From NCBI GenBank assembly GCA_002337215.1, contig DDFO01000054.1, forward strand, positions 153,504 to 204,222: 50,719 nucleotides of DNA, in the 5' to 3' direction. The notes under the pieces are model-generated. The model did not search any database. It saw only the letters and a list, made by a program, of their open reading frames with translations, and was not told where the DNA came from. Origin of the DNA: Phycisphaerales bacterium UBA1926 (GTDB lineage: Bacteria; Planctomycetota; Phycisphaerae; Phycisphaerales; UBA1924). The position numbers were made by a program, and so were the translations under genes. This document shows positions 1 through 8,289 of this stretch, piece by piece (the stretch's first letter is position 1; the number at the start of each line of letters is the position of its first letter).

Positions 1-163
1 GGTGGACCACGCCGTACTCGTCGGTGCGGTCGAACGCCGTCGAGCCGACCGTGGCTTCGATCTCCACGCTTTCGGCGCCCCGGCGGTAGATCACCGTGCG
101 CGACAGGTGCGCCCGCCGCGTGCGGTCGAGCATCTCCGATCCCTTGGCCAGCAGGTCGCCCAC
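1..163 (-). CDS. Phage head-tail joining type protein, 5' part only
   Basis: The gene starts with GTG at 163, preceded by GGAGG seven bases upstream, and is cut by the window edge after about 54 codons. The visible N-terminus (MGDLLAKGSEMLDRTRR and on) reads like small phage head-completion or head-tail joining proteins, which often open with a helix of this type before a small beta barrel. It lies 27 bases downstream of the DUF2190 decoration protein, exactly where head completion proteins sit in this kind of operon. The family call rests on position and the short N-terminus, so it is tentative. The coding frame and start are well supported. Confidence 0.55.
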   Translation of the reverse strand, partial: MGDLLAKGSEMLDRTRRAHLSRTVIYRRGAESVEIEATVGSTAFDRTDEYGVVH

Positions 164-190
164 GACGGGTCCTCCTCATCCGGATCCGGG

Positions 191-514
191 TCAGGGCGCA
201 AGCAGCCCACGCACCGTGGTGTCCGCGGCCGCCGCAGCAGCCACGGCTTTCCCGATCCGCTTGTTCCCGCTGGCCGTGGTCGTCGCGACGCCGTTCGAGC
301 TGTCCCAGTACAGGACCGCCCCGGCGGAAATTGCTCCGCCCGCGGCCTTGGCAAAGTCGAACACGCCGCGCGTCGCCAGCGAGCCGAGCGTGCCGGTCGC
401 GATGGGCGTCTTAGCCACGCCGACCAGATCGCCCTGCACCACCACCTCGCCAGCCGCCACATCCGCCGAAGGGCTGTAGTCAACCGCGTCTCCATCCTGA
501 ATGAACGTTGCCAT
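191..514 (-). CDS. DUF2190 capsid decoration-like protein
   Basis: The 107-residue product begins MATFIQDGDAVDYSP and is rich in Gly, Ala and Val. It matches the DUF2190 family, small phage proteins thought to decorate or stabilise capsids. I chose the ATG at 514 because AAGGAG lies five bases upstream and because the family normally starts with this MAT..QDGD pattern. The same frame stays open upstream to an ATG at 676 that overlaps the stop of the capsid gene (ATGA). A longer 161-residue form with an acidic, Gly/Asp/Thr-rich 54-residue leader is therefore possible. It follows the capsid gene directly, which fits a role in the virion. Confidence 0.8.
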   Translation of the reverse strand: MATFIQDGDAVDYSPSADVAAGEVVVQGDLVGVAKTPIATGTLGSLATRGVFDFAKAAGGAISAGAVLYWDSSNGVATTTASGNKRIGKAVAAAAAADTTVRGLLAP

Positions 515-672
515 GCCGTCTCCTTCTGGCTCGTTGTCATCTGTCGTGTCGGTGCCGTCCGTCGTCTCGGTGAACAGCGTGTCGAACCGGGTGTCGAGGA
601 ACCCGTCGCCGATGTCGCCGCCGGGTGATTCGTTCACCCCATCGCCCGGCGACTTCCCGCCGCCGAACTGAC

Positions 673-2670
673 TCATGCCTCACCCTTCGCCTTGACGCCG
701 CCGCGGGGATCCTGCAGCGCGACGCCGAAGTCGTGGTACCCGCGCATCTGGATCCCGAGCCGGTTGAAGCTCTGCTCGGCGGTCTCGATCGTCGGGGCCT
801 CCTGCCCGTTCAGGAACGCGACCTCGATGACCGGCAGGTCCTCGGCCCCGGCGAGCAGGTACCACGCCTTCGACGAGTTGCCCGTGTACGCCGCGTTCGA
901 GAGGTACCGGCTGACTTCGACGCGGAACTTGCCCTGGTGCGGATTGCTCAGGGGGTACTTCGCGCTCGAGCCGTTATCGCGCAGCTCCATGCTCTTGAAG
1001 AGCTGGCTGCCTACCGCCGAGAGCGAGGTCGGCACCAGCAGGATCGCGGGCATCACCCCGAGCGGCTTGCCGTCCGAATCGACCTGATCCATGAAGGTGA
1101 CCTCGGCCTTGGTCAGCCCATCGATGCCGAGGGCCGTGTCCGCGCCCGAGATGAAGTTGTTATTGCCCGCGGTGAAGAAGGCCGAGTTCGCAAGGAACGT
1201 CTTCCAGAAGATGTCGTTGATCGTCTTGCCCGAGCCCGCCCCGAGCTTGCGCGGCACGGTCGTGATCGCGCCGAGGTCGTCGTTGATGATGTCCGTGCGG
1301 TCGATCGCGAGCATCAGGGCATAGGTGTCCGCCTTATTGGTGTACGTCTCCTCGCCCAGCGTGCCGTGCTTGATCTCGCCGCCGGGCGAGACGCGCTCGT
1401 ACTGGTCGTTGCCGGTGAGCCGGTAGCTGGTGACGGTCTTGAAGTCGGTGACGCTTCGGAGCGCGGCGATGTTCCGCCAGGTTCGCTCGACGCTGTTGAA
1501 GCCATCGAGGAGGAACTTGTTGGCGACGTTGGAGAGGATGCCGCCGATGCTCACCGTCGAGCCGGCGGCTTCGATGCCGCGACCGAACGCCGCGTCCATC
1601 ACCGCGGACCAGTCGCGGAACGTCCGCCCCGAGTAGCCGTTGGCCCATGCCGCTTCCAGCAGGAGTTCCTGGAGGCCGAGCGTCTGCCCGAACCGCTTGC
1701 TTGCGGCGTCGAGATCCTGCTCATCGCAGAATCGCTCGGGCTGCTGGATCCGGCCGCTGAGCATGCACGCGGCCTGGAGCACGCTGTCGTTCACGAGATT
1801 CGTGGGGACATGCGCGGCCGGGGCCTTCGGGCGGCTCGCGCGCAGCACCTCGAGCTCGCAGCGTGTCGCGTCCCAGCCCTCGCGGATCGCCTGCGCTTCG
1901 AGCGACCGGTGTTCGCCTGAGCAGATCCGTCGGATCGCAGAAATCCGGTCGGTCTCGGCCGCGGCCTGGGCCCGCATCTCGGCGACGACGTCACGACCGG
2001 GGTCGATCTGGTTGGGTTCGGTTGTGGGCGCAGTCTCGCCGCCACCATCGTCTGCATCACCGCCAGCCGACGCCGCGATCGTCGCGCTGGTCCGGCCATC
2101 TGCCCCGAGGTCCACGAAGCTGATCTCGCCCAGGGTCGAACGCCGGACGACATTCACCGGCCCGGTGAACTCTCGGCCGTTGACGGTCACGGACTGGTTC
2201 GGGCGGACGAACTCGAACTCGTCCACCGATGCGCCGACGGACGCCTGCCACGGGAAGCCGTTCCGGCTCGACGCCACGACCTCCTTGGCCGCGGCCGTGT
2301 CGCGGCTGATCACGCCCGCGGCGATGAGCTGCCCGGCATCCACACCGATCGCGTCGGTGTGTCCGACGCCGGCCTGGGCATCGTGCCCGAAGCGGATCGG
2401 TCGGTTCTGCGACGGGACCGACAGCCCCGCGAGATCGATCACGACCGGGTGCCGCCAGCCCGCGAGGCGCATCGCCTCGCCGGTGTACGCCACCATCCGG
2501 AACCGCGGCAGCGGTGCCGTATCGTCAGCCTCGGCCGCGGCCGCAAGATCAATCTCGGCTCGAGCGGTCAACGCCACGGACTTCTGGTCGTCGCGTAGCG
2601 TGTCGTCCGCCGCGGCAGCGATGAACATCGCGTTGGTCGCGGTCTTCAGGTTGGGATTCACAGCGATCAT
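673..2670 (-). CDS. Fused prohead protease and major capsid protein
   Basis: The single 665-residue polypeptide has two parts. Residues 1-200 resemble an HK97-type S78 prohead protease: a catalytic His is likely at 96 (in RFGHD) and a Ser at 144 (in WQASVG). Residues 200-340 form a charged, Ala-rich linker that may serve as scaffold. Residues 340-665 resemble Mu gpT-type major capsid proteins, with sequences such as NVANKFLLDGF and GKTINDIFWKTF. The start has AAGGAGG four bases upstream and overlaps the portal stop as ATGA. The protease would cut the scaffold/protease part from the capsid part during head maturation. That processing is known for related phages but inferred here. Confidence 0.88.
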   Translation of the reverse strand: MIAVNPNLKTATNAMFIAAAADDTLRDDQKSVALTARAEIDLAAAAEADDTAPLPRFRMVAYTGEAMRLAGWRHPVVIDLAGLSVPSQNRPIRFGHDAQAGVGHTDAIGVDAGQLIAAGVISRDTAAAKEVVASSRNGFPWQASVGASVDEFEFVRPNQSVTVNGREFTGPVNVVRRSTLGEISFVDLGADGRTSATIAASAGGDADDGGGETAPTTEPNQIDPGRDVVAEMRAQAAAETDRISAIRRICSGEHRSLEAQAIREGWDATRCELEVLRASRPKAPAAHVPTNLVNDSVLQAACMLSGRIQQPERFCDEQDLDAASKRFGQTLGLQELLLEAAWANGYSGRTFRDWSAVMDAAFGRGIEAAGSTVSIGGILSNVANKFLLDGFNSVERTWRNIAALRSVTDFKTVTSYRLTGNDQYERVSPGGEIKHGTLGEETYTNKADTYALMLAIDRTDIINDDLGAITTVPRKLGAGSGKTINDIFWKTFLANSAFFTAGNNNFISGADTALGIDGLTKAEVTFMDQVDSDGKPLGVMPAILLVPTSLSAVGSQLFKSMELRDNGSSAKYPLSNPHQGKFRVEVSRYLSNAAYTGNSSKAWYLLAGAEDLPVIEVAFLNGQEAPTIETAEQSFNRLGIQMRGYHDFGVALQDPRGGVKAKGEA

Positions 2671-4157
2671 GCGGCCTCCTTGCGGCGCTCGTCGAGCGCG
2701 TCCTGCTCTTCGGTGTCGTCTGTTGGTGTGTGGGGAGAGGTGGGCGCAGCGTCCGCCGCCCCGAGACCAAGCTCACGCATCAGCGCCGCCTCCTTGGCGC
2801 GCTGCCGCAGCTCGTCTTCCCAGTCCCGACCCTGCCGTGCGTACTCGGCGGCGAGCGTTGTCGTGTGATTAGCAAGCCGCGTCGCCTGCGCGTTGGCTTC
2901 CTTGGCAGGGTCGACATGCTCGACGCCATCCCAGAACCAGGCGTGCGGTGTGACGGCGTTGCGCGCTCGCAACTGCTGCGGCAGCAACCCCTCGACCAGA
3001 GCCGCCTCGGCGAACCACGCCGCGAGGATCCGGTCGAGCACCGAGACTTGCATCTGGTGCTGCTCGACACGGATGCTCTTGAAGTACGTCTGGTGGTCCA
3101 GCCGGCCCGAGGCGTAGTTGTACCCCGAGCTGTTCCCCGCAGCGACGTTGAACGGCATGCTCAGACACCGGGCGATCTCGTTGAGGATCTCCCGCTTGAA
3201 CTCCGCGTACGTCGTGGCCGGCTGCTCGGCGTGGATCTGCCCGAGCTTCCAGCCGCCGGGGAGCACGGTCGCCAGCCGCTTCTCGAGTCCGACCATGTCC
3301 ATGGGCTCAAGTGGGTCCGCCTCACCGTTCGCCGGCGCGTCGGTGTAGAGCACCGCCGCGAAGTCGGCGGCGGTCTCCGCCGCGGCGATCACCGCGAGCG
3401 TGTACCGGCGCAACTGCGCGAACAGGGGCAGCGCCGGCGTGATGTCGGGGATCCCGCGGCGCTGGCCCGGACGGTCGGCGCGGAAGTAGTGGATCATCGA
3501 ACCCGCGGGCACCGTGTCGAACTCGAACGGGCCATTGCGGCCGCGCGTCCAAGAGGCCGTGTCGCCCGGATGGCGACGCAGCACGTAGTACCCGGCCGGG
3601 TGACCCGTCGCGTCGAGCACCACGCCGTCGATGTTGTCCATACCGGCACGCCCGGTCCGCACGAGCGGGCTGGTCACCTGGTCCGGCTCAATCAGCCGCG
3701 GGTCGAGCTTCACAGCGTGGTCGATGCGCGGGCTGCTGGTCAGCATGCAGAAGCACTCGCCCGACTCCGCTCTGCCCATCCGCATCGTGCGGAGCAGCCC
3801 GGCGAGGTCGACCGCGGCGGCCCACTCGCTGAACGCGTCCTCGACGCGGGCGTTGGCCGTCGGGTCGTCGGTGAGCATCTGGAGCCGCGGCCCCGTGCCC
3901 ACCGTGTCGTTGGCGAGCGTGAGCACGATGCCCTTGGCGTAGCTGTTGTTGGCGACCTCGTACCGGGCGCGGTTGCGGAGGATCCGGCGCACCTCAGGGC
4001 TGACCGCGGCGTTTGGCGCCAGCCCGTCCGCAGCGGCCCAGTGACGCCGGTTGTCCGGGGTCGTCTGGGCCGAGTCGAACCTTGCCCGCACGGCCCGCGT
4101 CGTGGTCGCTACGGCCTTTGAGGCCCGCTTCGATTTACCGAGCAGACCGCCCAGCAT
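2667..4157 (-). CDS. Phage portal protein, lambda gpB family
   Basis: This 496-residue protein forms the dodecameric DNA entry pore at the capsid vertex and docks the terminase. Its sequence follows the lambda portal family: an early RNRARYEVANNSYAKGIV segment, then VGTGPRLQ, then GESGECF-like and Arg-rich middle regions, and a late Gln-rich stretch (SGRLDHQTYFKSIR, VEQHQMQ). The C-terminus is acidic and probably disordered. The length is normal for the family. Its ATG at 4157 shares one base with the upstream stop (TGATG), and its own stop overlaps the capsid start, so translation of the head operon is tightly coupled. Confidence 0.92.
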   Translation of the reverse strand: MLGGLLGKSKRASKAVATTTRAVRARFDSAQTTPDNRRHWAAADGLAPNAAVSPEVRRILRNRARYEVANNSYAKGIVLTLANDTVGTGPRLQMLTDDPTANARVEDAFSEWAAAVDLAGLLRTMRMGRAESGECFCMLTSSPRIDHAVKLDPRLIEPDQVTSPLVRTGRAGMDNIDGVVLDATGHPAGYYVLRRHPGDTASWTRGRNGPFEFDTVPAGSMIHYFRADRPGQRRGIPDITPALPLFAQLRRYTLAVIAAAETAADFAAVLYTDAPANGEADPLEPMDMVGLEKRLATVLPGGWKLGQIHAEQPATTYAEFKREILNEIARCLSMPFNVAAGNSSGYNYASGRLDHQTYFKSIRVEQHQMQVSVLDRILAAWFAEAALVEGLLPQQLRARNAVTPHAWFWDGVEHVDPAKEANAQATRLANHTTTLAAEYARQGRDWEDELRQRAKEAALMRELGLGAADAAPTSPHTPTDDTEEQDALDERRKEAA

Positions 4158-4447
4158 CAGGCCGCACCCCCGTCATTGCCCAGACCGTCAACTGTCCCGG
4201 GCGGCGTCAGCTTGACGAGCCGACCACCAAGGCCACGGCCACGGCTCGCCCGCTTGCTCGCGAGGTACCGGTCGGCCTCGATCTGGTCCTTCAGCGAATG
4301 CTGCTCGACCGACTGCCCATCCACCATGGCCTTGGCCGGCCCGGCGGCGTTCTCGGCGATCGCGTCATCGAGATCGGGTGTGTTGGAATCGGTGTCTGCC
4401 ACGGTGTCTATATCTGCGCGAGGTCGAAAATGTGTCGCACGCTCCAT
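4157..4447 (-). CDS. Small gpW-like head protein between terminase and portal
   Basis: The product has at most 96 residues. The core (IAENAAGPAKAMVDGQSVEQ, then LKDQIEADRYLASK) matches the small phage proteins found between terminase and portal, usually described as gpW-like head-joining proteins. The start is uncertain. The ATG at 4447 lies inside a 16-base palindrome, and a GTG at 4402 would give 81 residues. Neither has a good ribosome binding site, but the promoter-like motif at 4462-4500 ends about 15 bases ahead of the ATG, so a short-leader transcript starting near 4467 is possible. The stop overlaps the portal ATG by one base. Confidence 0.7.
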   Translation of the reverse strand: MERATHFRPRADIDTVADTDSNTPDLDDAIAENAAGPAKAMVDGQSVEQHSLKDQIEADRYLASKRASRGRGLGGRLVKLTPPGTVDGLGNDGGAA

Positions 4448-4456
4448 CGATGGAGC
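4441..4456. repeat. 16-base perfect palindrome at gene start
   Basis: GCTCCATCGATGGAGC reads the same on both strands and overlaps the ATG at 4447 of the gpW-like gene. It lies just downstream of the first copy of the bipartite motif. It could be an operator site or a small hairpin that hides the start codon. Nothing else in the sequence shows which. Confidence 0.6.
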
Positions 4457-4461
4457 GGGCC

Positions 4462-4500
4462 ATCACCTACCGACTACGCGGTTGGTCGAAGAAGTGGCGG
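4462..4500 (-). promoter_or_regulatory. Bipartite phage promoter-like motif, copy 1
   Basis: On the minus strand this reads CCGCCACTT (4500-4492), 12 unconserved bases, GCGTAG (4479-4474), then TCGGTAGGTGAT. The same arrangement with the same spacing recurs at 17656-17694 and 24217-24256. It sits in the 71-base gap between the terminase stop and the gpW-like start, so it can separately drive the portal/capsid genes. If GCGTAG is the -10 element, transcription would start near 4467. Its function is inferred from recurrence and position. Confidence 0.7.
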
Positions 4501-4518
4501 ACATAGTCGCGCGGAAGT

Positions 4519-6798
4519 TCAGGAATGCTGACGCTTCAGCTCCGACAGTCGCACGCGTGGCTTCGATGTCGGCTTCAGATCTGTGCCGAAGAGCACCGCC
4601 CCCTGCATCGACGCCGCGACCGCGGAACCAACCAAGCAGTCGAGCCAGTGGTTGTCGAGCCCGGCCACGCGGAGCTTCCATTCGTCGACCGTGCGGCCGC
4701 GACCCTCCGTCTTGACCCGGTACTCCGCGGTCAGGTGTTCGGCGAGCAGGCGGTGGGCCTCGGGCTTGTTCCCGAACAGCGCGAGCGATCCCGGGTCACC
4801 CATAGGGACCGCCAGCCGGGCGTGCACGAAGCTCTTCCAGAAGTTGGTATCGAACACGACATGCCGGACGGCCCGCTTGCCGGTCACCATCGGCACGCGC
4901 CAGTTGAGACCGATGCGCTCACCGCGCTTCCGTTTGTAGTCGCTGAACGGGATGCTGCTGGCGCCGACGTACCGGCCGTGGCTTGGTAGCAAGAGGGTGG
5001 CGTGCGGGCTCTGGCGGCAGAACTGGTAGACCACATCGGTCGAAGTGCCCCAGTTGGCGTCGATCAGGCACCGGTCGATGCGGACCGCAGCGCCGTCGTC
5101 GCGTTCCCACTCTCGGCCGAGCAGCCGATCGCACAGCCGTTCAAGCCCCGCATAGATCGCGCCCTCGACGCCGGCCCGGGGCGTTGACATCGCGAGCGTC
5201 TTGCGGATGTCCCGCAATGTGAAGTAGTCCACCTGCTGATCGGGTTCGGTCCCATAGTCGATCACATGACCCGTGAAGTCGTCCTCCCACGCCGCAACCA
5301 GCCAGAACAGCGCCTTGCCCTGCACGTCCACGAACATCGTCAGGTGTGAGCAGCCGAGCGGCACCTGGCCCCGGGCAATTCCGCTGAGTTTCGACGCGAT
5401 CTGATCCACGGTCAGAAGATCGTCGTCGGCCTCGATCTCGGGCAGCGGCTCGTTCTGGTACTCAGCGAAGAATGCCGCTTCGTTCTGGAGGCGCAGGTTC
5501 ATCGCGTGCTGGATCGCGCTGAGTTCGTCGTGGTTGTACCGCTCGGGCCAGGCGATCTCCGCGCCTGCATCCATGGCCTTGCGGTTTCGCTTGTAGAAAG
5601 CCGTCGCGGCTTTCAGCCCACGATCGTTCCGAAGTCCGTCTGCTCTGATCTCCGCGTACTTCGCCCAGAGCGCCTCGTCGCTCGGGAGGGAGTACATCAT
5701 CTTGGTCCGCTCACCCTGCCACTGTGGGTGCTTGTCCCGATCGAGCAATCGGTCGGCCAGGTCATCGGGGCGCACGACCGTCACCGTCATCAGCCCTGCG
5801 ATCTTCTCGCCCGGGCCCGCAAGCCCAAGCACCGCGCCGGCGAGCACACGCTCGCGGTTCGCACACTGCGATGGGCTTCGTGCGCTCTCGTCGGTCTGGG
5901 GGTCGTCGATCAGCACGAGCGACGGCCGAACGCTTTGGCCGTCTGCTCGCTTGAACTTCATGCCACGGATCCGCCCGGTGATCCCGGCAACCCGGATGAT
6001 CGCCCCCGACGCCGCCGAGCCATCAATCGTCGGTAGCACGATCTCCTTCGCAGTCCAGCCGATGTGCGTCTGTTTGCCCTGGTAGAGCTGGCCGGCCGCC
6101 CGCTGCGTGATGCCCTCGAGCGATCGGATCGGGTGGCAGACCTCGGGGAAGTCGGCCGCGAGCACGTCGCTGTTCTCCAGCTCGGCCTTTATCGAGTCGA
6201 GCATGTCGGCCGCGTGCTCCTCGTCGGAGCCGATCAGCGCGACGAACCCGCGGTGCCCGAAGAGCATCGCCCAGAGGCAGGCGATCTCGCAGAGGCTGGT
6301 CTTTCCAGATCCGCGCGGCATCGCCATCGCGAACAGCCCGCCTTCGAGCACCGCCTGCTCGATCTTGGCGATGACCTTCAGATGGTCGGCCGACCAACGC
6401 AGGTGGAACGTCTGGGGGAAGTACGCTTCACAGAAAAATCGGAAGTCGCCGCGAGCCCGGTCCTTCCGTGCGGCATCGTCGACCTCCGGCAAGTCACCGA
6501 TGTCACGTCCCGAGAGCGACATCGCGCGGGCCTCGCGGGCCTTGCGATCGCGGTACGCCTCGTAGTCCTCGGCCTCGGCCGGGTCGGATTTCGGTTCATG
6601 GCGCGTTGACGCGAGCCACGCGACGTACCGGAACAGGTCCACGCGGGCCGTGTCCCCGTCGGCCGCGACGCGGAACCCCGCGCGCGTGCGATGCCGGTGC
6701 AGCTGCCGCTCGCTGATCACCTCGCCCAGCGGGGTGGAGTTCAGCAGCCGGCACAGCTCGCCGGGCCGGAGTTGCCGCGGGTCAATCGCCACGGCCAC
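4519..6798 (-). CDS. Phage terminase large subunit
   Basis: This 759-residue protein is the DNA packaging motor with its cutting nuclease. Residues 1-70 form a small DNA-binding-like domain resembling the neighbouring small protein. The Walker A loop PRGSGKT is at about 161-167 and the Walker B strand SLVLIDDP at about 293-300. A C-terminal RNase H-like nuclease contains the acidic segment CLIDANWGTSTD near residue 590. Length and layout fit GpA-type large terminases with an extra N-terminal domain. The GTG start at 6798 overlaps the upstream gene by 17 bases. A second in-frame GTG six bases later is equally possible. Confidence 0.92.
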   Translation of the reverse strand: MAVAIDPRQLRPGELCRLLNSTPLGEVISERQLHRHRTRAGFRVAADGDTARVDLFRYVAWLASTRHEPKSDPAEAEDYEAYRDRKAREARAMSLSGRDIGDLPEVDDAARKDRARGDFRFFCEAYFPQTFHLRWSADHLKVIAKIEQAVLEGGLFAMAMPRGSGKTSLCEIACLWAMLFGHRGFVALIGSDEEHAADMLDSIKAELENSDVLAADFPEVCHPIRSLEGITQRAAGQLYQGKQTHIGWTAKEIVLPTIDGSAASGAIIRVAGITGRIRGMKFKRADGQSVRPSLVLIDDPQTDESARSPSQCANRERVLAGAVLGLAGPGEKIAGLMTVTVVRPDDLADRLLDRDKHPQWQGERTKMMYSLPSDEALWAKYAEIRADGLRNDRGLKAATAFYKRNRKAMDAGAEIAWPERYNHDELSAIQHAMNLRLQNEAAFFAEYQNEPLPEIEADDDLLTVDQIASKLSGIARGQVPLGCSHLTMFVDVQGKALFWLVAAWEDDFTGHVIDYGTEPDQQVDYFTLRDIRKTLAMSTPRAGVEGAIYAGLERLCDRLLGREWERDDGAAVRIDRCLIDANWGTSTDVVYQFCRQSPHATLLLPSHGRYVGASSIPFSDYKRKRGERIGLNWRVPMVTGKRAVRHVVFDTNFWKSFVHARLAVPMGDPGSLALFGNKPEAHRLLAEHLTAEYRVKTEGRGRTVDEWKLRVAGLDNHWLDCLVGSAVAASMQGAVLFGTDLKPTSKPRVRLSELKRQHS

Positions 6799-7030
6799 CC
6801 CCTGCCCCCCCAGCGCTCATCTCCTTCACGAGCCACGCCGCGTAGTGCACGAGGTTGATGCTGCCGTCCGCGTTCGTCGGCGCGCCGGCGTCGATGTCCG
6901 CCTCGAGCATGTCCGCGGTGACGGGCTTGCCGCCCATGCGGGACAGCACCTTCGCGGCGTCCTCGATCCGCAGCGCGGCGGGGTTCAGGCCCGGCTTGCC
7001 GCCGGAACTAGGCGCGTGTTCGGGAGTCAC
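6782..7030 (-). CDS. Small terminase-like DNA-binding protein
   Basis: The product has 82 residues from a GTG at 7030, chosen because GGAGG lies six bases upstream. An ATG at 7060 lacks such a site. The core (LRIEDAAKVLSRMGGKPVT, then INLVHYAAWLVKEM) has the pattern of a short winged-helix or Nu1-like DNA-binding domain. It aligns in outline with residues 10-65 of the terminase large subunit next door, which has LRPGELCRLL and VDLFRYVAWL at matching places. Position and fold pattern suggest a terminase small subunit that recognises the packaging site. This is an inference, as overall identity to known small terminases cannot be judged here. Confidence 0.65.
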   Translation of the reverse strand: MTPEHAPSSGGKPGLNPAALRIEDAAKVLSRMGGKPVTADMLEADIDAGAPTNADGSINLVHYAAWLVKEMSAGGAGGGRGD

Positions 7031-7161
7031 GCCGCACCTCCCGCAGAATCTCGGAAACATCTGGAAATGAAGGGAGAAACGCCTTCCCTTGCCGGCGATG
7101 TCATGGCTTCATGTGTCACACGCGGGGCGAATGCCCGCCGCCGCCAACGACGGAGAACACC

Positions 7162-7386
7162 ATGCCCACCGCACGCGACAACGCCATCAACCGCATCGCC
7201 CGCGAGACCCTCGGCCTCGAAACGCTCGAGTCCCGCCGGATGGACAGACTCGACTTCCACGAGCACGCGGCCTGGTCCATCAAGGACGCCCTCGAACGGG
7301 CGTACGAAGCGGGCCGCAAGGCGGCACCGCCAACACGAACCACCTGCCCGGCGTGTGACCGGGACATCGAGATCCGACCCCTCTGA
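7162..7386 (+). CDS. DUF6900-like small protein
   Basis: The 74-residue product begins MPTARDNAINRIARE and contains LGLETLESRRMDRLDFHEHA followed by an Ala-rich helix. This is the pattern I recall for DUF6900, small proteins of unknown function in phages and plasmids. The C-terminus adds a CPAC pair that hints at metal binding. The ATG at 7162 has GGAG about six bases upstream and is preferred over an ATG at 7111 with no such site. It is the first gene of a plus-strand group set against the minus-strand phage operons, and it is followed at once by a strong intrinsic terminator. Confidence 0.7.
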   Translation: MPTARDNAINRIARETLGLETLESRRMDRLDFHEHAAWSIKDALERAYEAGRKAAPPTRTTCPACDRDIEIRPL

Positions 7387-7428
7387 AGCCCGCCCCATCT
7401 GGAGATGACGGCGGGCTTCGCTGTTTTT
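7385..7428 (+). terminator. Intrinsic terminator after the DUF6900 gene
   Basis: GAAGCCCGCC (7385-7394) pairs perfectly with GGCGGGCTTC (7410-7419), and the stem is followed by GCTGTTTTT. The stem begins within the stop codon of the preceding gene. This is a classic rho-independent terminator. Confidence 0.85.
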
Positions 7429-7449
7429 GGAACCCCAAGGAGTACCGAC

Positions 7450-8088
7450 ATGGCGAAGAAGACCACCACCAAGAAGACGGCCACCACGAAAGCGGCCAAG
7501 AAGACCACGACTCGCAAGGCGCAGCCGAATAAGGCACCCGCGAAGAAGGCCCCGGCCAAGAAGACGCCCCGCATGTCCGCGAGCGCCGCCCGGGCTGAGG
7601 GCGCGGCCAAGACCAAGCGGGCCCTCGCCGATGCCAAGGCAAGCGTCGACGCCAACCTCAAGGCCATCGCGGCGGCCGACCAGGAGAACGCGAGCAAGCG
7701 CGATCAGCGGGCGGCGAGCAAAGACGGTATGACGCCGAGCGAACGGGCGATGAGCGAGAACGCCGCCCCCGCGAAGGCTGCTGCGAAGCGCCGCAAGCAG
7801 GACGGCGGCAAAGACCCGGTCGCGAAGATCGCGGCCAAGGCGGACCGCAAGCCGAGCGGGCTTGACCTCGCCGCGAAGGTCCTCGCCGACGCGGGCGAGC
7901 CGCTCAAGGCGAAGCAGATCGCCGAGCGCGCGATCGCCGCCGGCTGGAAGACCAATGGCAAGACGCCCGAGGCCACGATCTACGCCGCGATGACCCGCGA
8001 GATCGCCAAGAAGGGCGACGCGGCCCGCTTCCGCAAGGCCGACCGCGGGCTCTTCGAAGCTGGGCCCAAGACGAAGAAGGGGGCTTGA
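7450..8088 (+). CDS. Histone H1-like tail with C-terminal HARE-HTH domain
   Basis: The 212-residue product starts at the ATG at 7450, where AAGGAG lies about eight bases upstream. Residues 1-50 are almost only Lys, Ala, Thr and Pro, like bacterial histone H1-type tails that bind DNA without sequence preference. Residues 50-130 remain basic and Ala-rich. Residues 135-205 (from SGLDLAAKVLADAGEPLKAK to the RKADRGLFE end) fit the winged-helix HARE-HTH domain known from restriction and chromatin proteins. The product probably coats or marks DNA. The combination on a phage could act in genome condensation or in countering host nucleases. That role is speculative. Confidence 0.75.
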   Translation: MAKKTTTKKTATTKAAKKTTTRKAQPNKAPAKKAPAKKTPRMSASAARAEGAAKTKRALADAKASVDANLKAIAAADQENASKRDQRAASKDGMTPSERAMSENAAPAKAAAKRRKQDGGKDPVAKIAAKADRKPSGLDLAAKVLADAGEPLKAKQIAERAIAAGWKTNGKTPEATIYAAMTREIAKKGDAARFRKADRGLFEAGPKTKKGA

Positions 8089-8091
8089 ACG

Positions 8092-8289
8092 ATGACCGAT
8101 CAGCACGACAGTGCCCCCGTTGAGTCCGGCTTCGCATGCCCTTGGTGTGGCGAGAGGGAGATGGACCTCCTGATCTGGGTCGAGGACGATGTGGTCGAGT
8201 GCCACACCTGCAGCTGCCGGTACGACCCGGGCCCGGGCCTCATCTGGCGCGAGGGCGACCCGGCGCGCGAACGGGAGGCCGAGGTATGA
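8092..8289 (+). CDS. Small zinc-ribbon protein
   Basis: This 65-residue protein has CPWCG near its N-terminus and CHTCSC about 25 residues later, two paired-cysteine knuckles that would bind one zinc. The remainder is acidic. It starts three bases after the stop of the H1-like gene and overlaps the next gene by four bases (ATGA), so the three are cotranslated. No specific function can be read from the sequence. Small zinc ribbons of this kind are common in phages as protein- or RNA-binding adaptors. Confidence 0.7.
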   Translation: MTDQHDSAPVESGFACPWCGEREMDLLIWVEDDVVECHTCSCRYDPGPGLIWREGDPAREREAEV

